Shown here: positions 61,147-64,000 of the stretch, piece by piece
Layout of the letters: every line of letters starts with the position of its first letter
Numbering within the stretch: the stretch's first letter is position 1
Assembly: GCA_905182985.1 (NCBI GenBank)
Contig: CAJJDN010000054.1
Location: 386,025-450,024, forward strand
Length of the DNA stretch: 64,000 bases
DNA from: Paramecium sonneborni
Lineage: Eukaryota; Ciliophora; Oligohymenophorea; Peniculida; Parameciidae
Direction of reading: 5' to 3'
Position numbers and translations under genes: made by a program
Notes under the pieces: model-generated
What the model was told of the DNA's origin: nothing
The model's input: only the letters and a program-made list of their open reading frames with translations
The model's database searches: none

Positions 61147-62536
61147 TCAAATAATTATTTAAATCTTGCTAAAAAACTACTAATTTTATGTATTTTTAAT
61201 TTAAACCATGCCAACTCTACTTAATATTAAAAGATCATAAAATGCTTTTGGTTTGTTACTTTAGTATTTTTCACAAATTTCAAAAAACTTCATATAAATA
61301 ATATTAATACTTTATTTGAACTTAATGTACTATTTTTTCCATAAGCAATATGAAGATCTTCTATTAGATTTAAATAAATTTATGAATTATCTTCTTTTTT
61401 GTTTAATTTTTGAGGAGTTTGGGAAAAATCAAGATTGGCAAATTCTGATATACTTTATTTAATTTAGGAATTTTCGCCGAAATTTTGTGCAACTACTTTT
61501 TTATGATCTAAATCTGTTGTCAAGTTATCAAAAATTAAAATATTATTTTCATTTTAAATGTTTCTACTTAAAATTATTTTTACTTCTAATGAGAATCTTA
61601 ACAAAATGATATCTTATTAATTAAACCTATTAATTCATCTTCATGTCTCCAAAATTCTGGTTCAAGTTATAAATAGTTTATTTCTAAACTTAGTTCATTA
61701 ATTTTTTCTTTATGCCTCATAAATGTCTTTAGATTATTTTTAAATACTTCATCTGTGTCTTCTTTTATTTTAGAATCTAGCTCAGGTGTTTTTTTTAATA
61801 AAGACATTTTTGATTTTCTATTTCTTTTTTCAATTTCTTTATTATCCTTATTATAATTCTTTTTGTTTTATTTTTTAACAATTTTACTTGTATTTTACTT
61901 TTATGATATTTCTGGATATTCAATAATTGGATTCTCAGTTTAACTTACTTCTTCAACTAAATTATAATCATCTTCTTTAATCTCCTATTCTTAATTATTA
62001 AAATTATAAACAAGTTGTTGCTTCGATTAATCTATATTATTTGAATTCCTTTTAAATCTTAATTCTTATTTTTTTTTGTTCAATATATCAGATAAAGAGC
62101 ATTTATAAATTTATGATAAGTCTTTAACAATACTATCAATTTCATATTCTGTTTATTAATTATTATTTCTTTTAAGTAATTGTTGCATATTCATTGAAGA
62201 TTTTTACTGTTCGACTAATTATAATTTTTCTGCTGCAATAATGTTTTTTGGATTTTCTTTAAAACTAAATTAAGGTTCATTATCAAATGAATCCTTTTCT
62301 TTCATTTGCTTAATTTTATCTTTATCTATTGTCTTTTTTTTATTTTGCTTTTTCTATTATTATTCATCAAATTAATCAATTAGAGAGTTTTAGAGTATTT
62401 CAATATCTTTTTTCAAATATTAGTGTTATTTTAGATAAATAATAGCCAGTTCTGATAAATATTAGCTGCATTCTCTAAAGTTTTATTCAATTTAGAATTA
62501 TAATTAACATTGTTTAACTAATTTCATTAAATTCAT
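61147..62536 (-). CDS. Charged protein with folded C-terminal domain, unknown
   Basis: 449 residues; introns 61567-61583 (only 17 nt, but needed for the frame) and 61288-61310. Residues 1-120 are helical (NFRECSQYLSELAIIYLKQH), the middle about 200 are Lys/Glu/Gln-rich and disordered, then LEPEFWRHEDELIGLI and, at the end, KAFYDLLILSRVGMVQI. The last segment resembles the winged-helix end of kleisins (FY.LL.L...G.V.I), with a helical N-terminus as kleisins also have, but the sequence match is weak and I do not claim it. TGA at 61147-61149, convergent with the previous gene, 152 bp apart. Confidence 0.65.
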
Positions 62537-62706
62537 TTACGAAGCTTATTATTTTGTTATTTTAGTATTGGTATGAATTAATTATAGAACTTTAGTCTGA
62601 TCACTTTATTGAGGCTCTTCTTCGATCATATTAAAAATAAAAATAATATTTAAATTTCTCGAATTATAAGGAGGTAATTCGTTAATATTATTAAAAATTA
62701 TAAGAA

Positions 62707-64000
62707 ATGAGTGAATCTTCATGTACTTTTGACGCATGCTGTGATAGAGGTTATCTGAGTTAAGGAAAATGTATTTGTGATTATGGATTCTTTGGTGATT
62801 ATTGTGAGTCAAAAATATCTGAAATTTTCACTCCCTAATACTATATTTTCATCGGCTTATTTTGTATAGTGTTTTTATACACATTAATAAATGCAAGTTA
62901 TTAACTTTATCATAAAATATTTGATAAAAATCTTACTATTGAAGAGAAGTAAAAGAAAAATTGAAATAGATCTTAGAAATCAATTAAGCTATTAGTTGCA
63001 ACACCGGTAAACATAATTTTAACATTATCTTGCTTGCTCAGCTTAGTAAAGTTACTTTGGTTAATATTAGATCCACTTTAAGTTTATGTAAATTTTTATG
63101 ATATAAAAGTAAGGTAGAACTATTGTATTTGAACATGTTTTAAATGATATTTCTTATACAATTTTATTGTATATATATGGATATATACTAATTACTTGGT
63201 ATACTATGTATGCTGAAATAAGTTATTATTTATCAAATCAAGTAAATAAATAATTAATTTTTAGAATAACAATGAAAATAATTAGAAAAATGAAAGCAAT
63301 CCATTAATTTATAAACATTATAAAAAAGTAGTGAAGCTAAGATTATTTTTAGTTTTACTTATTTAGATTGCAGTAAGTATATTTACAGGTAGAAATTGAA
63401 TTCAATATTTATAGGATTAAGACTGGAGATTGATTATCCTCATTTTGCTATGATATGTTATTCTTTTCTCCTCATTAATTTTTTTATATTCATTTTTGAA
63501 TTTGCTCTATATGGGATAAAACTACAAAATTGTATACGTTAGTAATTTAAGTAATTTTAACAAGAAAAAAAAAAGAAAATAAAGAATTTGATCACCATGA
63601 AAGAAGAATTATAACAATAATTAGAACAAATAGAAGCAGATGTATCATTTTAATAGAATAACTAAATTTAAAAAATAGAAATTTCTCCATCGATAAAATC
63701 TTCAAGAAGACCCAGCGAAGATCTACCTTAGGTTATAGTATCTGTTCTAAATAATCAAAAGGATAGATAAAGAAAAAAAAATGTTACATTCTGTAAAAAT
63801 AGTTCAAGCTTTATGTATTATAGATAAGGGAGCCATCAAAATATTAATACAAACAATGAGATTAAAGAAGTTATTGCAGAGTAAGTAGAAATGAATGAGG
63901 GAGGAACTAATATAGTTTAAAATATCAATAATGAAAGTTGTTGTTTAGATGAATCTATAAAAGAAATAGATTGGATTTGTGATAAATAAGATTAAGAAAT
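62707..64000 (+). CDS. Multi-TM protein with EGF-like N-terminus; 3' end outside the window
   Basis: Open to the last base, so partial. Introns 62949-62969, 63088-63109, 63242-63264 and 63389-63414. It starts with a short Cys-rich EGF-like stretch, CDRGYLSQGKCICDYGFFGDYC, without a clear signal peptide. At least five hydrophobic helices follow: YYIFIGLFCIVFLYTLI, VNIILTLSCLLSLVKLLWLI, ISYTILLYIYGYILITWYTM, LRLFLVLLIQIAVSIFTG and ICYSFLLINFFIFIFEFALYG. A long polar cytosolic tail then runs to the end. The block WLILDPLQVYQG before helix 3 recalls THH1/TOM1-type seven-TM proteins, a suggestion only. More helices cannot be excluded beyond the window. Confidence 0.75.

Noticed and set aside
61150..62536. 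Kleisin (Rad21/CAP-H type) assignment for this gene
   Set aside because: Only the last about 17 residues resemble the kleisin winged helix; the N-terminal motif is absent.
1..64000. tRNA, rRNA, CRISPR or transposon sequences
   Set aside because: No GC-richer cloverleaf, no repeat-spacer array, and no transposase or terminal repeats were seen; detection by eye is limited for small ncRNAs.

Overview
The window is somatic (macronuclear) DNA of a ciliate, most likely a Paramecium of the aurelia type. It is very AT-rich. TAA and TAG occur throughout obviously conserved proteins (eIF5A, 14-3-3, V-ATPase subunit E, AIP1) where they must be read as glutamine, and only TGA ends genes. Genes are packed tightly (8 to a few hundred bp apart) and cut by very short introns, nearly all 20-31 nt, almost always beginning GTA and ending TAG, AAG or CAG. 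I built each model by hand-translating with TGA as the only stop and placing such introns. Most multi-exon models give an exact multiple of three after removal of the introns, which is good internal support.

Layout. 1-13.5 kb: ankyrin-repeat protein (5' end outside the window), a small basic protein, eIF5A, a GSK3/CMGC-like kinase, a possible lipidated micro-protein, the actin-turnover WD40 protein AIP1, a HOOK-like coiled-coil protein, a MORN protein, then a 52-N assembly gap flanked by two identical 1,004-bp copies. 13.5-26.2 kb, minus strand: a three-repeat Myb protein, a micro-protein, a very large coiled-coil/GRAM/VASt/TM lipid-transfer-like protein with a poly-Gln tract and a broken frame, a 1,394-aa cysteine-rich membrane protein, and a p24 cargo receptor. 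26.9-33.7 kb, plus: an 1,888-aa PAS-like multi-pass membrane protein (TmcB-like) and an unknown cytosolic protein. 33.8-44.4 kb: a secreted Cys-rich protein, a PTEN/auxilin-type phosphatase, unknown proteins, a two-TM protein, a probable FCP1/NIF pseudophosphatase, and V-ATPase subunit E. 44.4-51 kb is looser, with decayed fragments, a 51-bp tandem duplication and several small genes, one with a mitochondrial-like presequence. 51-55 kb: a coiled-coil gene and a 7TM receptor followed by a broken PIP-kinase-like region. 55-64 kb: a lipid-anchored IQ/MORN protein, a Rab GTPase pseudogene, 14-3-3, two coiled-coil proteins, and a multi-TM protein with an EGF-like N-terminus that runs off the end.

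The genes do not form one pathway. The mix is what a random Paramecium somatic segment would give: cytoskeleton and cilia-related coiled-coil and MORN proteins, membrane traffic and lipid signalling (p24, GRAM-VASt, PTEN-like, 7TM-PIPK, Rab remnant), large ciliate-specific membrane proteins, and a few housekeeping genes. No rRNA, tRNA, CRISPR array or mobile element was recognised. Promoters and terminators cannot be called from this sequence. I do not see a convincing new multi-gene system. The most unusual items are the 7TM/PIP-kinase remnant, the GRAM-VASt protein with its frame break, the catalytically dead FCP1-like protein and the Rab pseudogene.
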